Origin: JABDGC01 sp964466595
GTDB taxonomy: Bacteria > Pseudomonadota > Gammaproteobacteria > DSM-16500
Assembly (NCBI GenBank): GCA_964466595.1
Contig: CAYXNR010000004.1
Coordinates: 1-64,000, forward strand
Direction: 5' to 3'
DNA: 64,000 bases
The position numbers and the translations under genes are program-made. Below the pieces are notes generated by a model. It made no database searches. It had not been told where the DNA came from and saw only the letters and a list, made by a program, of their open reading frames with translations. Below are positions 1 to 7,878 of this stretch, in pieces (positions within the stretch are counted from its first letter, which is position 1; each line of letters begins with the position of its first letter).

Positions 1-53
1 TTAGTCTTTTACTCACATAATAATCAACAACTCTTTACGGTACTAAATTCTTT

Positions 54-163
54 TTTATCATTCTAAGCGTAGCTTTGTCATTCTGAGCGCAGCGAAGAAT
101 CTGAATTGAGATACAGATTCTTCGCTGCGCTCAGAATGACAAAGCTACGCTTAGAATGATAAA
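54..163. repeat. Perfect 50-bp inverted repeat (GTCATTCTGAG-type element)
   Basis: Bases 54-103 are the exact reverse complement of 114-163, separated by a 10-base loop, so the transcript could form a 50-bp hairpin. The arm carries the core gtcattctgagcg and the tip gaagaatctg. A further 20-base unit (aaagctgcgctcagaatgac) follows at 161-180 as a near copy of the right arm end. Related elements lie at 12645-12761 and 31286-31402. It sits just upstream of rnhB and could end transcription coming from the left, but it has no clear T-tract. Confidence 0.9.
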
Positions 164-234
164 GCTGCGCTCAGAATGACAAAAATGATTTTTGTACCGT
201 ATAGAAACAGCAAAAATAAAAATAAGAAGAAACT

Positions 235-816
235 GTGAGCTTAAAACCAGAATTAAAACGCATTGTTGGCCTAGATGAAGCCGGTCGTGGTCCCTTAGCC
301 GGACCGGTCGTAGCTGGTGCTGTTATTTTAAACCCAGAAGCTGTTATTTCCGGTTTACAAGATTCCAAACTCTTGAGTGAAAAAAAACGGGAACAATTAT
401 TTTTGCTGATTCAAGAAAAGGCTCTGGCTTGGTCAGTTGGGCAGGCAAGCGTAGAAGAAGTGGATAAGCTAAACATTCTCCAAGCTTCCTTACTTGCCAT
501 GCAGCGTGCAGTAGCTGCTCTTAAGCTTTTGCCAGATTTAGCCCTGGTTGATGGTAATCGTTGCCCCCTTTTACCCTGTGAAACACAGGCTATTGTCGGT
601 GGTGATAAATTAGTTCCTGCTATTAGCGCTGCTTCTATTGTGGCGAAGGTGCTACGAGATCGGGAAATGAAGCGTTTACATCAAGAGTTTCCACTCTATG
701 GCTTTGACAAACATAAGGGCTATGGCACAGCAGAGCATATGCAGGCTTTAAATAACCATGGCCCCTGTCTAATCCATCGTCGCAGTTTTGCCCCTGTGGC
801 GCTTCTTATAAAATAG
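235..816 (+). CDS. rnhB: Ribonuclease HII
   Basis: RNase HII cleaves the RNA strand of RNA-DNA hybrids and removes single ribonucleotides misincorporated in DNA. The 193-residue protein has the family hallmark DEAGRGPLAG at residues 14-23, whose Asp and Glu are two catalytic metal ligands. The DSKLLSEKKRE segment and the IVAKVLRDR helix supplying a later catalytic Asp are also present. The start is GTG at 235 with only a weak purine-rich ribosome site (aagaaga). Gene order rnhB then dnaE then accA is usual in gammaproteobacteria, but here dnaE is on the opposite strand and an acid phosphatase gene intervenes. The usual upstream lpxB is outside the window. Length matches the family. Confidence 0.95.
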   Translation: MSLKPELKRIVGLDEAGRGPLAGPVVAGAVILNPEAVISGLQDSKLLSEKKREQLFLLIQEKALAWSVGQASVEEVDKLNILQASLLAMQRAVAALKLLPDLALVDGNRCPLLPCETQAIVGGDKLVPAISAASIVAKVLRDREMKRLHQEFPLYGFDKHKGYGTAEHMQALNNHGPCLIHRRSFAPVALLIK

Positions 817-821
817 CTGGT

Positions 822-1880
822 TTATTTTTTTGATAGATAATTCTTTTCAAATTGCTCCAAGCTACACTCACCTCCTTGGCAACCAGGAAAGGCCAGTGCT
901 TGTCCATTCAAGCTCAGTCTTACTCGCTTTTCTCCTTTTTCTGTTTCAAGCAAAGCAAAGTTCAAATCCGAAGCATAGGGAGGAACGTTTTCTATCGGCA
1001 TGCGCAGGACACTGAGAAGGCTGAGAATAGTGCTGTCATGGCTTGTGAAAAGCACAAATTTTAATTTATTTTGCGCTTGGCTAGCTTGTTTCAAATAAGA
1101 GGTGATCGCAGCGAGTAGTTGGTAGCCGGGTGCTTTGCGAAGTGGAGGCGCTTTGAAGGTCGTGACAAAGGCCCAATTGGCAGACTCAATAATTTTGTGA
1201 AGCTCAGCCTCGGTGAGGCCAGGTGGTTTCGGTATGTGATAAAGCTGACGAATATAAAGCGCATCGCCTAAAGTAATGATTTGATCTAGGCTCGAAATTT
1301 TTAGACCCGTAACTTGGTTAAAATGAGCAAAATAAGGTTGTAGCGCAGTTGTTTTTTGCTGCCAGTCTCGACGGGAATAAATATATTTTTTAACCCAGGC
1401 TTGATACTGTGACGAATGTCTATCGCCGACTAAAAGACCGTCCTGCTCTTGTGGAAGAGTATGGATGGGTAGGGGTTGGTAAGCGGAGGGCAAGGCTGGC
1501 TGCTTAGATTGTGGGAGACGTGGTCCGGTACCTAAGGGATAGAGACCATATAAAACTGATTCAGTAGTCATCAAAGTGCGATCAAAATCACTTGAGCGCA
1601 CATACATGGTTTCCGCATGATAGCTTTCTGGCAAGAGATGGTTTGTTTCAATATAACGTTTTCTGAGGGCAAGGCCTAAGAGAAAAGCTTCTTGCATCCC
1701 TCTAGCTGTTAATTGTCCCAAACCCTGTGGCCAAGAATAGGGCTTACTCGGAATATCATGAATAGGGGTTCTATCGCCATGTCGAATCAAATCGAGGGCG
1801 AAAATTAATTTTTCTGCTTCAGCAGAGGAAGAAAGAGCAAGAACTAGCCAGAAAGCGCAGAAGACAGACTTGAAAGTCAT
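822..1880 (-). CDS. Secreted histidine acid phosphatase
   Basis: This is a branch-2 histidine phosphatase of the acid phosphatase group, which hydrolyses phosphomonoesters through a phosphohistidine intermediate. The catalytic RHGDRTP motif lies about 35 residues from the N-terminus, and the proton-donor His-Asp pair is in the later FTSHDST segment. A signal peptide is evident (MTFKSVFCAFWLVLALSS, probable cleavage after AEA), so the enzyme should be periplasmic or exported. I place the start at 1880, not 1910: an AAGGAAGG sequence lies 7 bases upstream of that ATG and overlaps the longer reading. The protein is then 352 residues. Legionella Map is a characterised member of this family; orthology is inferred only. 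It sits tail to tail with rnhB and next to dnaE. Confidence 0.88.
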   Translation of the reverse strand: MTFKSVFCAFWLVLALSSSAEAEKLIFALDLIRHGDRTPIHDIPSKPYSWPQGLGQLTARGMQEAFLLGLALRKRYIETNHLLPESYHAETMYVRSSDFDRTLMTTESVLYGLYPLGTGPRLPQSKQPALPSAYQPLPIHTLPQEQDGLLVGDRHSSQYQAWVKKYIYSRRDWQQKTTALQPYFAHFNQVTGLKISSLDQIITLGDALYIRQLYHIPKPPGLTEAELHKIIESANWAFVTTFKAPPLRKAPGYQLLAAITSYLKQASQAQNKLKFVLFTSHDSTILSLLSVLRMPIENVPPYASDLNFALLETEKGEKRVRLSLNGQALAFPGCQGGECSLEQFEKNYLSKK

Positions 1881-1915
1881 AGACATTCCTTCCTTAAGGT
1901 AGATAAACAATAATT

Positions 1916-4900
1916 CTATTTATAACTAACAATCACATTTTCCGGGGCTAATAATTCTTTCAAAAACTGCAGCAACTTTTCTGATAAGTTAATTTGCCAG
2001 CGTACATCGGGAATGATCCTGGCTGATCTTTGTTTTTGTAAATAACGAATAATCAGGGGACAATTTCCGCCGCGATGAGTTTCCAGTAAGCTTGCGAGTT
2101 CTTCCAATTTACTTTGTTGTGCTTCGCCAATGCGGAGTTCCAAATATTTGGCGCTCTTTTGACGTATTTCATGTAGAGAAAATAATTCACGAGCGAGCAT
2201 GCGAAAGCGATTCGTATAGCTATCTTTTCCTACTTCGCCGCTTGCTAAAAGTATCTGATCAACATTCAATAGGGAACGGTATTTTTGAAAGGTATCGCTG
2301 AAGCAGGTGAGATCAAAAGAAGTTGTTTCATCATCTATAGTAATAATTGCCATCCGATCACCACGTTTGGTATACAAAGTCCGAATTTGCGTAATGAGGC
2401 CCGCCAATATAACTGGTTGCGAAAGTTGTGGATGGGCTTCACTTAGCCTGCAGCTTACAATTTGCTTCAATTCAGCTAAATAAGAGCGCAGTGGATGACC
2501 TGAAAAATAAAAACCCAGCGTTTCTTTCTCGCCTTGCAAGGCCTCTTGTTCATTCCAAGGTGCTACCTCAAGATAATGTTCTGCATAAGTAGGGGTTGCT
2601 AATTTGGCAAATAAATCTTTTTGTCCTTGCTGTCTTGAGCTCGTAATTTGTTCTGCTTGTTGAAGTGCTAGCGTGAGCGTAGCCAAAATACTGGCGCGAT
2701 GCGGCCCGAGCGTATCAAAAGCACCGGCTTTAATCAGAGCTTCAAAGGTACGACGATTCACTTTATGGCAATCGACTCGCCCGCAAAAATCAAATAAATC
2801 TCGGAAAGGCTTTCCTTTATCTCGCGCGGCTATAATAGTTTCAATAGCCGCCTGACCTATCCCTTTAATGGCGCCAAGCCCATAGGAAAGATGTTTTTCA
2901 TCCAAGACAGTAAAATGATAATTACTCTCGTTCAGATTCGGTGGCGCAACCTGAATACCGAGATTTTTGCACTCATCGAGATAGGCAACGATTTTCTCGG
3001 TGTGAGCCATTTCTGAAGAAAGAACGGCCGCCATAAAAGCAGCCGGATAATGGGCCTTGAGCCAGGCCGTTTGATAAGAAATTAAGGCATAAGAAACAGA
3101 ATGTGGTTTATTGAAGGCATAACCCGCAAATTTTTCCATGAGATCAAAAATGTGGGTTGCTAATTTATTATCTACGCCATTTTTTTTAGCACCAGCACAA
3201 AAGGTTTCGCGTTGTTTAGCCATTTCTTCTGGCTTTTTCTTTCCCATTGCTCGCCGTAAGAGATCGGCTGCTCCCAAAGAGTAGCCCGATAAGGTCTGAG
3301 CAATTTGCATCACCTGTTCTTGATAGAGAATAACGCCATAAGTCGAGCGTAAAACAGGCTCCAGCTGGGGGTGGGGATAGATCACTTCAGCTCGTCCATG
3401 TTTGCGGTTCACAAAATCATCGACCATGCCGGATTGAAGTGGACCAGGACGAAAGAGCGCGACTAAAGGAATTAAATCTTCAAAACAATTAGGCTGCAAG
3501 CGTTTTACCAAATCTTGCATGCCCCGGGATTCCAATTGGAAGATGGCAGAAGTATCACAGGCTTTGAGGAGGGCAAAGGTTTTCGCATCATTCATTGGTA
3601 GTCGGTTGAGGTCAAGCGCTGCTTCCTTGTTCCTTTGGCGCTCGGCATTAATGACCTGCAAAGCATGATTCATAATGGTCAAGGTTTTTAAGCCCAAAAA
3701 GTCAAATTTGACAAGACCAACTGCTTCGACATCATCTTTATCAAATTGAGTAACGACATGTTCTTCCTGAGGCTCACAATAAATAGGTGTAAAATCGCTT
3801 AATTTTCCTGGTGCAATAACGATTCCGCCGGCATGTTTGCCGGCATTGCGGGTGAGCCCTTCTAATTTTCTCGCTAAATCAATTAAGGTACGAATCTCTT
3901 CTTCCTGTTGATAGCGCTCATTTAACAAGGGCTCCTGTTTTAAGGCCTGATCCAGTGTTATACCGAGTTCAAAGGGAATCAGTTTTGCAATTTTATCCAC
4001 GGCGCTATAAGGCATGCCTAAAACTCGGCCCACATCACGTACAACGGCCTTAGCAGCCATGGTGCCATAAGTGATAACTTGGGCCACAGAGTCTCGGCCA
4101 TTTTTCTGCATGACATATTCAATTACTCGATCGCGACCTTCGATGCAAAAATCGATATCAAAATCCGGTAGAGAGACGCGCTCCGGGTTAAGAAAACGTT
4201 CAAACAAGAGCTCATAACGGAGTGGATCAATATCTGTGATCTTGAGAGCATAGGCAACCAAGGAGCCGGGGCCAGAGCCGCGTCCTGGTCCAACAGGAAT
4301 ACCATTTTCTTTTGCCCAATGCGTGAAGTCCGCTACAATCAGATAGTAGCCGGCAAACCCCATACTATTGATGATCTGAAGTTCATATTCCAAACGTTGA
4401 TCATAGGGCTGTCGTTGTTTTGGAGCGGAAGCGGGTTCAAATTCCGTCTGCAGACGTTCTTCTAAGCCTGTCTGTGCAGCTTGTGAAAGATAGGTCTCAG
4501 CACTTAAATTATCTGGCACGGAACAATGCGGCAGAAAATACTTTCCGAGCGTTAGCATGACATTACAGCGTTTTGCAATTTCAACGGTGTTTTCCAAAGC
4601 TTCGGGAAGATCAGCAAATAATTGGCACATTTCTTCGGGCGAGCGCAGATATTGTTGATCTGAATACAGGCGCGGTCGTTTGGGATCGGCTAAGATCTGG
4701 CCTTCTTGGATACAAATACGTGCCTCATGTGCTTCAAAGTCTTCTCGATGCAGAAAGCGCACGTCATTGGTTGCCACTAAGGGAAAGGAAGCATATTCTG
4801 AGAAGGCAAGGGCTTTTTGGAGATATTCTTTTTCGAGAGGACGTCCCGTTCGTCTTAATTCTAAATAATAGCGTTCTGGAAAGAACTTATTCCAGAAATG

Positions 4901-5362
4901 CTGCAGGCTTTGAAGCTGCTTTTGATCGTTATTCAGCAAAGCTCGGCCTAGATCTCCTTCTTCTGCGCCAGAAATAATAAGCAGGCCTTGATTCCAGTCT
5001 TGCAGCCAAGCACGCTGAATCATTGGCTTGCCGTGGTTTTGGCCCGCTGTAAAGCTTTTAGAGATTAGTTTTAGTAAATTTTGATAGCCACCTTGATTTT
5101 GGCATAAACAACTGAGGCGAAAGGGCTGTTTGGGCTCAGCCTCGTTACCTAACCAGAGATCAGCACCCAAAAGCGGTTTAATGCCATATTTTAGCGAATT
5201 CTGATAGAATTTGATTGCGCTAAAAAGATTGCTTTGATCAGTGAGTCCGACAGCCGGAAAGCCAAGTTTTCGTAACTGTTCCATAAGTGGCTGAATTTGA
5301 ATAAGTCCATCACTGATTGAGTATTCAGTGTGCAGCCTGAGATGAATAAATGAGGGGGGCAT
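1916..5362 (-). CDS. dnaE: DNA polymerase III alpha subunit
   Basis: DnaE is the catalytic polymerase of the replicative holoenzyme. At 1148 residues it is close to the usual 1160. It begins with a PHP domain (FIHLRLHTEYSISDG, residues 5-19). Next come the glycine-rich PVGPGRGSGPGSL segment and the catalytic PDFDIDF motif with two active-site aspartates near residue 400, then the fingers and helix-hairpin-helix region. A C-terminal OB domain (VILAGLITQIRTLYTKRG) and tail follow. The start ATG at 5362 has a weak aggat ribosome site. No frameshift is seen. It lies head to head with accA across a 165-base gap that probably holds both promoters. Confidence 0.97.
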   Translation of the reverse strand: MPPSFIHLRLHTEYSISDGLIQIQPLMEQLRKLGFPAVGLTDQSNLFSAIKFYQNSLKYGIKPLLGADLWLGNEAEPKQPFRLSCLCQNQGGYQNLLKLISKSFTAGQNHGKPMIQRAWLQDWNQGLLIISGAEEGDLGRALLNNDQKQLQSLQHFWNKFFPERYYLELRRTGRPLEKEYLQKALAFSEYASFPLVATNDVRFLHREDFEAHEARICIQEGQILADPKRPRLYSDQQYLRSPEEMCQLFADLPEALENTVEIAKRCNVMLTLGKYFLPHCSVPDNLSAETYLSQAAQTGLEERLQTEFEPASAPKQRQPYDQRLEYELQIINSMGFAGYYLIVADFTHWAKENGIPVGPGRGSGPGSLVAYALKITDIDPLRYELLFERFLNPERVSLPDFDIDFCIEGRDRVIEYVMQKNGRDSVAQVITYGTMAAKAVVRDVGRVLGMPYSAVDKIAKLIPFELGITLDQALKQEPLLNERYQQEEEIRTLIDLARKLEGLTRNAGKHAGGIVIAPGKLSDFTPIYCEPQEEHVVTQFDKDDVEAVGLVKFDFLGLKTLTIMNHALQVINAERQRNKEAALDLNRLPMNDAKTFALLKACDTSAIFQLESRGMQDLVKRLQPNCFEDLIPLVALFRPGPLQSGMVDDFVNRKHGRAEVIYPHPQLEPVLRSTYGVILYQEQVMQIAQTLSGYSLGAADLLRRAMGKKKPEEMAKQRETFCAGAKKNGVDNKLATHIFDLMEKFAGYAFNKPHSVSYALISYQTAWLKAHYPAAFMAAVLSSEMAHTEKIVAYLDECKNLGIQVAPPNLNESNYHFTVLDEKHLSYGLGAIKGIGQAAIETIIAARDKGKPFRDLFDFCGRVDCHKVNRRTFEALIKAGAFDTLGPHRASILATLTLALQQAEQITSSRQQGQKDLFAKLATPTYAEHYLEVAPWNEQEALQGEKETLGFYFSGHPLRSYLAELKQIVSCRLSEAHPQLSQPVILAGLITQIRTLYTKRGDRMAIITIDDETTSFDLTCFSDTFQKYRSLLNVDQILLASGEVGKDSYTNRFRMLARELFSLHEIRQKSAKYLELRIGEAQQSKLEELASLLETHRGGNCPLIIRYLQKQRSARIIPDVRWQINLSEKLLQFLKELLAPENVIVSYK

Positions 5363-5527
5363 CCGGGTAATCCTATACTTTTTAACTCGCTATCGAGTAA
5401 AATACCTCATTTTTATCCCAAGGCGAAGCAGAGAATCGAAAAGGGCTACAAGCTTGGCCGTAGAGAGGGTTTGCCTATGAGAGGGGTGGACTGATAAAAG
5501 GCTTAAACCAGCGTATAGTAGGTTCTA

Positions 5528-6481
5528 ATGATGATTAGCAATTTTCTTGATTTTGAGCAGCCTATCGCCGAACTAGAAGCTAAAATACAAGAGCTTCGCA
5601 TGGTCGGAACGGATGCTGAGATTAATATTGGCGATGAAATTACTCGTCTTGAAATAAAATGTAAACAGCTTACCAAGGAAGTTTTTGCACGTTTAACGCC
5701 TTGGCAGGTGACCCAATTGGCACGTCATCCCTTACGTCCGCACACACTTGATTATCTTGCTACAATTTTTACTGAATTCGATGAACTTTTTGGTGATCGC
5801 TGCTCAGCCCAGGGCTCTTCTATTGTTGCCGGTCTCGCTCGTCTAGAGGGAGAGCCGGTTTTGGTCATGGGACATGAGAAGGGTCGCAAAACGCAGGAAA
5901 AAATCGAACGCAATTTTGGGATGCCCAATCCAGAAGATTATCGAAAAACCCAAAGACTGATGCAGTTGGCAGAACGTTTCCATCTACCTATCCTGACTTT
6001 TATCGATACCCCCGGGGCCTATCCTGGGGTTGCTGCAGAAAAGCATAATCAAAGCGAAGCGATTGCTCGCAATCTTTTTATGCTTTCACGCTTGAAAACA
6101 CCGGTTGTTTGTATCGTGACCGGCGAAGGTGGTTCGGGTGGGGCGCTCGCAATTGGTGTCGGAGATCGGGTGTTAATGCTGCAGTATTCAATTTATTCTG
6201 TGATCTCGCCTGAGGGCTGTGCCTCTATTCTATGGAAAAGTGCCGAGAAGGCGCCGCAAGCGGCTGAAGCCATGGGCTTAACAGCTGATAAGATTTTTCA
6301 ATTGGGCTTGATTGATGAAATTATCCCGGAGCCCCTCGGTGGTGCGCACCGAAATTACGAGTTCACCATGGCAGCTGTGAAAAAGGCTTTAATAAAACAT
6401 TTGACTGAGGTAAAGGCTTTGCCACTTCCTACCTTATTAGAGCAACGATATAAGCGACTGATGTCCTACGGCGTTTCCTAA
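5528..6481 (+). CDS. accA: Acetyl-CoA carboxylase carboxyltransferase subunit alpha
   Basis: AccA pairs with AccD to transfer the carboxyl group from biotin to acetyl-CoA, giving malonyl-CoA for fatty acid synthesis. The 317-residue protein opens with NFLDFEQPIAELEAKI, nearly identical to the start of the Escherichia coli protein. It keeps the crotonase-fold oxyanion segments (TFIDTPGAYPG and VTGEGGSGGALAIG). The downstream EGCASILWK stretch is typical. Two adjacent ATG codons (5528 and 5531) could each start translation; the ribosome site is weak (aggt). It is transcribed away from dnaE. Confidence 0.96.
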   Translation: MMISNFLDFEQPIAELEAKIQELRMVGTDAEINIGDEITRLEIKCKQLTKEVFARLTPWQVTQLARHPLRPHTLDYLATIFTEFDELFGDRCSAQGSSIVAGLARLEGEPVLVMGHEKGRKTQEKIERNFGMPNPEDYRKTQRLMQLAERFHLPILTFIDTPGAYPGVAAEKHNQSEAIARNLFMLSRLKTPVVCIVTGEGGSGGALAIGVGDRVLMLQYSIYSVISPEGCASILWKSAEKAPQAAEAMGLTADKIFQLGLIDEIIPEPLGGAHRNYEFTMAAVKKALIKHLTEVKALPLPTLLEQRYKRLMSYGVS

Positions 6482-6502
6482 AATACCTAATAAAAGCCTG
6501 TA

Positions 6503-6522
6503 TCCCCCGCTTTCGCGGGGGA
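6503..6522. repeat. GC-rich hairpin after accA
   Basis: An 8-bp perfect stem (tcccccgc / gcggggga) with a tttc loop lies between the convergent accA and 6558-7745 genes. It could act as a terminator for both strands, but no T-run follows on either side. The surrounding gtatccccgc...cgggggac wording also resembles widespread dispersed repeats. Confidence 0.5.
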
Positions 6523-6557
6523 CGACGGGCCTAAGGTGAGTTAATAAAACTGAGATC

Positions 6558-7745
6558 TTATCGAAACCGACGCTTGTTTGTCTGCGTGTCCATAGAAGAG
6601 GGGGGGTGCGTGGCTGCTGCCCCGGATAAAGAGTTCTGGCTGCTGCTTCGAGCTTGCTCTTGAGTAGAGCGCCGAATGCCATCATCTTTTTCTTCTGCTG
6701 TAGAAGGTTGAAATCCTAAGATATAGTTAACCAAAGCGTCAGTATCCTGGTTTTTTATACATTCTAGAGTATTACGAAAGATTATCGGTCCCAGGGATGA
6801 ATACCTATCATCAAACTGTTGTTTTCTAAAAGCGTTCTCTAAGCCCTCTTTTGTTATAAAGATCAGGTTCAGGTTTTCAGTCTTTTGAGCGGCGAGAGTG
6901 AGTGAGTAATCCACCGCAAGAGCAGTTAAGCTAGTAAAATTCTTGTTATTGAGGGCTCTTAAAGCAGATACACAGAAATCAAAATGCTTGTTGTAAAAAT
7001 CCCTGTCAAGAGATAAGCCTTCTGGCGTTGTGTTTAAGTGAATTCCCTGTAAGTTAAGCTGAGGTTTTGCTAACCTCATATATTCATTGTCTTGGAGAAT
7101 GCAAAACTTCTCTGTCTCTTGAAAAATTTGACTGCTCCAAGCTATTAAAGTCGCGACAGGTAAGGAACCTTGCATGCGAGGATATTGAATCGACTGTTGT
7201 GCTGCATGACAAAGCAGTCGAATTTGATTAACCAAAGTAGGATCGAGAGTTGCTTGCTTAAAAAGCTGGTCTAAAATCTCAAGTTCGGTATCAAAATTGA
7301 AACGATTCACTCTCAGCCAGAGATATCCTTCAGATTGACGATTAAAGTTGAAGTCATTGACTCGCATATCCAGTTGAGGCAGGAGGCATTTTACTACACG
7401 CTGCAAGTAATTAGCTGCTTTTACTCGTAACTGCAGTTGTTCAAGAGAAGGAGCGGGAAAACCGCTTTCTCGTTTTAAATGAGGAGCAAGTTTTTCCTCA
7501 TCTGCATCGGTGTTTTTTTTTGCACTAGAAACGAATTCGGGTGGAAGAATTTGATAAGGAAGCGGCAGGGGTTTCGATGCAGGAGTTTCTGCTAGAAAGT
7601 TCTTAATATTATTAATTTCTTCAGACGACTGTGCTGGCTGAGACGGCTTTTCCTGAGGAGGTGAAGCAATAGTCAGAGTATTCTCTCTACTTGTTTCAGT
7701 GGGGGTGGGGGTGCTGAGTGCTGCTCCAATATCGCGGGTATCCAT
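6558..7745 (-). CDS. Unrecognised 395-residue protein, effector-like
   Basis: I do not recognise this protein. It is hydrophilic, with no signal peptide and no membrane segment. The first 90 residues are rich in Pro, Ser, Thr and Glu and look disordered. Residues about 95-340 look like a helical folded domain, and the tail is Ser/Gln/Arg-rich and ends in NKRRFR. The start is well supported by AGGAGT about 8 bases before the ATG at 7745. It neighbours the ankyrin-like gene in the same orientation, 133 bases away. A disordered N-terminus, no relatives that I can name and an accessory location are common among intracellular-pathogen effectors, but secretion is only inferred. Confidence 0.75.
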   Translation of the reverse strand: MDTRDIGAALSTPTPTETSRENTLTIASPPQEKPSQPAQSSEEINNIKNFLAETPASKPLPLPYQILPPEFVSSAKKNTDADEEKLAPHLKRESGFPAPSLEQLQLRVKAANYLQRVVKCLLPQLDMRVNDFNFNRQSEGYLWLRVNRFNFDTELEILDQLFKQATLDPTLVNQIRLLCHAAQQSIQYPRMQGSLPVATLIAWSSQIFQETEKFCILQDNEYMRLAKPQLNLQGIHLNTTPEGLSLDRDFYNKHFDFCVSALRALNNKNFTSLTALAVDYSLTLAAQKTENLNLIFITKEGLENAFRKQQFDDRYSSLGPIIFRNTLECIKNQDTDALVNYILGFQPSTAEEKDDGIRRSTQEQARSSSQNSLSGAAATHPPSSMDTQTNKRRFR

Positions 7746-7878
7746 GAAAAACTCCTTCTATTATAATAGCGATCCAAGCTGAGGTATAACTGCGAGAAGA
7801 GTAATAGATTTTCAAAGGCAAAGCAAAGGAATCTCAGATAGAATGCAGAAAGTATCTTAAATTACTCTGCCCTTAAAT

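Noticed and set aside
4573..4977. 134-residue open frame antisense to dnaE
   Set aside because: It lies wholly opposite a well-conserved dnaE coding region and has no recognisable protein content.
7760..7765. TATAAT on the minus strand before the 7745 start
   Set aside because: A transcript from it would start inside the ribosome-binding site, and no -35 box is present.
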